Shown: one piece after another, positions 41,770-43,942 of the stretch | Layout: every line of letters starts with the position of its first letter | Numbering within the stretch: the stretch's first letter is position 1 | Source: Bacteroidaceae bacterium | GTDB lineage: Bacteria > Bacteroidota > Bacteroidia > Bacteroidales > Bacteroidaceae | Length of the DNA stretch: 43,942 nucleotides | Direction of reading: 5' to 3' | Assembly: GCA_017617805.1 (NCBI GenBank) | Contig: JAFZVN010000018.1 | Location: 1-43,942 of the forward strand | Made by a program: the position numbers and the translations under genes | Notes under the pieces: model-generated | Databases searched by the model: none | What the model saw: the letters and a program-made list of their open reading frames with translations, nothing else | What the model was told of the DNA's origin: nothing

Positions 41770-41791
41770 CCATTTTCGCAAAGTCACGAAA

Positions 41792-42766
41792 ATGGTAGTA
41801 AAGAAAGAGAAACAAAACGAAAAAGATATGGGTATGGACTACGACGGCAGATTTATCATGCAGAAGACGGTGGACTGGTCGCTGTTGAATGACGGGATGA
41901 CCATTATCTGCGATGAGGTTTCTTTGGCTCGGCAGAATCGATGCAAGCATCATTCTGCTCTCGCTTTGCGAAACGTTCCGGTGTCGGCATGTGCGCTGCT
42001 GAAGGCTTGGGACGAGTCCATTTTGACGCATGGGGTAGGCAAGGACATCAAGGTGCTGATTGATGGCGAGTTCTATGATGCCAAGTTGAAGAACCAGAAT
42101 TTTGAGCAGAGTAACTGGGCAGGTCATAAGGATGTAATTCAAATCCGCTATGGACGGCAATCAGCATTGGCTGTGAAATTGAGAGCCGTTTTCAAAAAGA
42201 GTTACGACTATCTGTTTGCTCAGAAGCAGTTGCTGGGAAAGAGCAAACGACAGATTCTTTTGCCCGATGACATCCACGAATACATGCGGCTGTATCTGAC
42301 CACATCGAGTGACGTGCTGTGCATGGAGTGTTGTGCTGATGCCGACTATCAGCAGTTGGCTAACACCCTCAACTCTGTTCCCGAGGAAGTCTATGAGGCG
42401 AGCGATGACGACAAGTTCTTCATGGCAGATAAGACGGCCTCTGTGGTTCAGAAGGAACTGCTGGTGAAGTACCGCAAGATAGACCGCAGCATCATTCGCA
42501 TGCTCAAGGAGTTCTACGGCTATCGCGACGAGATAAGTGGCGAGAAGATTGGCGAGCAATATGGCGACAGCGTGGTGGAAGCTCACCACATCGACTACTT
42601 CACCCGTTCGCAGAACAACGATTCCACAAATATTATAATCATCAGCCCAAATTTCCACCGCATCATCCACAAGAACAACCCACACTTCAACCGTGAGAAA
42701 TTCCAGTTTGAATTTCCAAATGGTGAAGTACTGAGATTGAAGTTGTATGAGCATTTGAAAATGTAA
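41792..42766 (+). CDS. HNH endonuclease
   Basis: A 324-aa protein with a C-terminal HNH nuclease domain: E263-A-H265-H266 (VVEAHHIDYF), N280 (STNIIII) and H289 to H293 (PNFHRIIH) supply the metal site. The zinc-binding CxxC pairs of many HNH proteins are absent. The N-terminal part (residues about 20-130, with LLNDGMTI, KVLIDGEFYDAKLKNQNF and HKDVIQIRY) looks like a DNA-recognition domain of restriction-type HNH proteins; that reading is an inference. Translation may start at 41792 or at the MGMDYDGRF methionine at 41828. It follows the fic gene by 22 bp and precedes a zinc-ribbon nuclease by 14 bp. No methyltransferase lies beside it. Confidence 0.8.
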   Translation: MVVKKEKQNEKDMGMDYDGRFIMQKTVDWSLLNDGMTIICDEVSLARQNRCKHHSALALRNVPVSACALLKAWDESILTHGVGKDIKVLIDGEFYDAKLKNQNFEQSNWAGHKDVIQIRYGRQSALAVKLRAVFKKSYDYLFAQKQLLGKSKRQILLPDDIHEYMRLYLTTSSDVLCMECCADADYQQLANTLNSVPEEVYEASDDDKFFMADKTASVVQKELLVKYRKIDRSIIRMLKEFYGYRDEISGEKIGEQYGDSVVEAHHIDYFTRSQNNDSTNIIIISPNFHRIIHKNNPHFNREKFQFEFPNGEVLRLKLYEHLKM

Positions 42767-42780
42767 ACTATTTACGATTA

Positions 42781-43942
42781 TGGAAAAACAAACCACTGAG
42801 GAATTCATCAAGAAAGCCCAAGCGGTACATGGGGATAAGTGTGATTATTCGAAGGTGGAGTATGTGAACTCGACTTCAAAGATATGCATTGTGTGTCCCG
42901 AACATGGGGAGTTTTGGCAAATACCAACTTCTCATCTGAGAGGTAGAGGATGCCCCCATTGTGGAAGAAAAAGCAGAATTATGAAAGGATGTTCTTCAAA
43001 GGAAGAATTTATAAATAAAGCGAGATCCATACATGGAAATAAGTTTGATTATTCTAGAGTTGACTATATTAATTCAAAAACAAAGATATGTATTGTGTGT
43101 CCCGAACATGGGGAGTTTTGGCAAATTCCGAATTCTCATCTTTTAGGAAAGAGTTGTCCCCTATGTAGTAAAAAAAGTAGCGCAAAACAACGTTCAAATA
43201 CACAGGAAATCTTTTTTAAGCGTATTAAGGCAAAATTTGGAAACAAGTTTGATTATTCTAAGTCCGTATTTAATGGATGGAATAATCCTATTATAATAAC
43301 TTGTAAAAAACATGGAGATTTTCAGACTACGCCCAAGCATCATCTAATGGGAGATGGCGGATGTCCACATTGTCGTATACTAACTGTCTCAAATAAACTA
43401 AGAAAGGGTATAGAACTGATTAAAGAAACACTTGTTGAAAGGTATGGGGATGACATTGTTTTAATTTCTACAGAGTATTCAAATGTTAGAAAACCTTTGG
43501 TTTTGGAATGTAAAAAGCATGGACAATTTGTCACAACATGGGCTCTTATTCGGAGAGGGTCTTGCTGTCCAGCTTGTGGAATTGAGAATAGAGCCCTAAA
43601 AAGGAGTCTCGGACAAGAGGAGTTTGAACGAAGATCAAACCTAATACACCACAATAAGTATTCATATGAACTCGCTGTCTATAAAGAAGAAAAAAGCAAG
43701 GTTTGGGTTAGATGTCCAGAACATGGTTATTTCGAAATTATGGCAGAGCATCATATGGCAGGATTTGGATGCCCAATTTGTTCGTTTACTAGAGGTGAAC
43801 AAGCTGTTTATAACTATTTATCTGAACACAACATACAATTTGATTATCAATATGAATTTGCATCTTCTGATCTTTTTAGTAATAATACTAAGTTCAGGGT
43901 TGATTTTTGGCTGAAACAATTAAATGTTATCATTGAGTATAA
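42781..43942 (+). CDS. Five-repeat zinc-ribbon protein with PD-(D/E)XK-type end (partial)
   Basis: The reading frame is open from the ATG at 42781 to the window edge (at least 387 codons; the 3' end is missing). Five repeats of about 60-70 residues each have the form HGxKxDYSxVxY, then CPEHGxF, then HHLxGxGCPxC. The Cys/His pairs are at 39/42 and 58/61, 107/110 and 126/129, 175/178 and 195/198, 244/247 and 263/266, and 312/315 and 331/334. This is the DUF723-type repeat of phage and bacterial proteins. From about residue 337 (TRGEQAVYNYLSEHNIQFDY, then FRVDFWL, then VIIEY) it enters a Vsr-like PD-(D/E)XK nuclease fold with G-E, D and E residues. The DNA becomes distinctly A/T-rich after about 43000. 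A homing- or defence-type nuclease is likely. Confidence 0.8.

Noticed and set aside
1-43942. tRNA and rRNA genes
   Set aside because: I saw no cloverleaf-like sequence or rRNA segment when reading both strands, but short RNAs could be missed without a covariance search.

Overview
The window looks like a chromosomal segment from a Prevotella-type member of the Bacteroidales. The reasons are a very large SprA/Sov type IX secretion protein, a type III glutamine synthetase, a DapL-type lysine branch, a P-II/AmtB/porin cluster, DUF3987, DUF3791 and DUF3990 families, and promoters of the Bacteroidetes form (TTTG, 19-20 bp, TAnnTTTG) in front of many genes. I could not run a search, so the genus is an inference.

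Layout. 1-2.3 kb: end of a DUF3987 protein and a small P5-like lytic/structural protein. 2.3-9.9 kb (minus): sprA. 10.0-12.7 kb (plus): three DNA-repair-like genes, namely a radical-SAM HhH protein, its DUF4130 partner and Vsr. 12.8-20.95 kb (minus): a block of glutamine-using enzymes (pyrG-purF, then asnB-carA-carB); carB stops at the boundary between its two halves. 21.0-22.4 kb: repeat-rich DNA with an HU-like gene, an iteron-like array and a roughly 200-nt rod-shaped inverted repeat that may be a 6S-like RNA. 22.4-23.4 kb (minus): three overlapping small genes (DUF3791, DUF3990, unknown), probably an ADP-ribosyltransferase toxin module with its own palindromic operator. 23.6-26.0 kb (minus): glnK, amtB and an outer-membrane porin. 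26.3-36.6 kb (plus): dapF-dapL-gltB-gltD-glnN. 36.7-40.1 kb (plus): alkD, an aldose-epimerase-like gene, greA and an MFS exporter. 40.1-40.7 kb: repeat-rich spacer. 40.7 kb to the end (plus): Fic protein, HNH nuclease and a five-repeat zinc-ribbon nuclease cut by the window edge; this looks like an accessory or defence-type island.

Theme. About 24 kb holds ammonium uptake and sensing (AmtB, GlnK), assimilation (GlnN, GltBD), and four enzymes that spend glutamine amide nitrogen (PyrG, PurF, AsnB, CarA). asnB and pyrG share a gapless, well conserved 107-bp promoter region. Several core genes carry in-frame peptides encoded by short tandem repeats or by a C/G-rich palindromic repeat. The points most worth following up are the half-length carB, the intragenic repeats, the rod-like RNA candidate, the 22-23-bp iteron array beside an HU gene, the DUF3791/DUF3990 module and the Fic-HNH-zinc-ribbon cluster.
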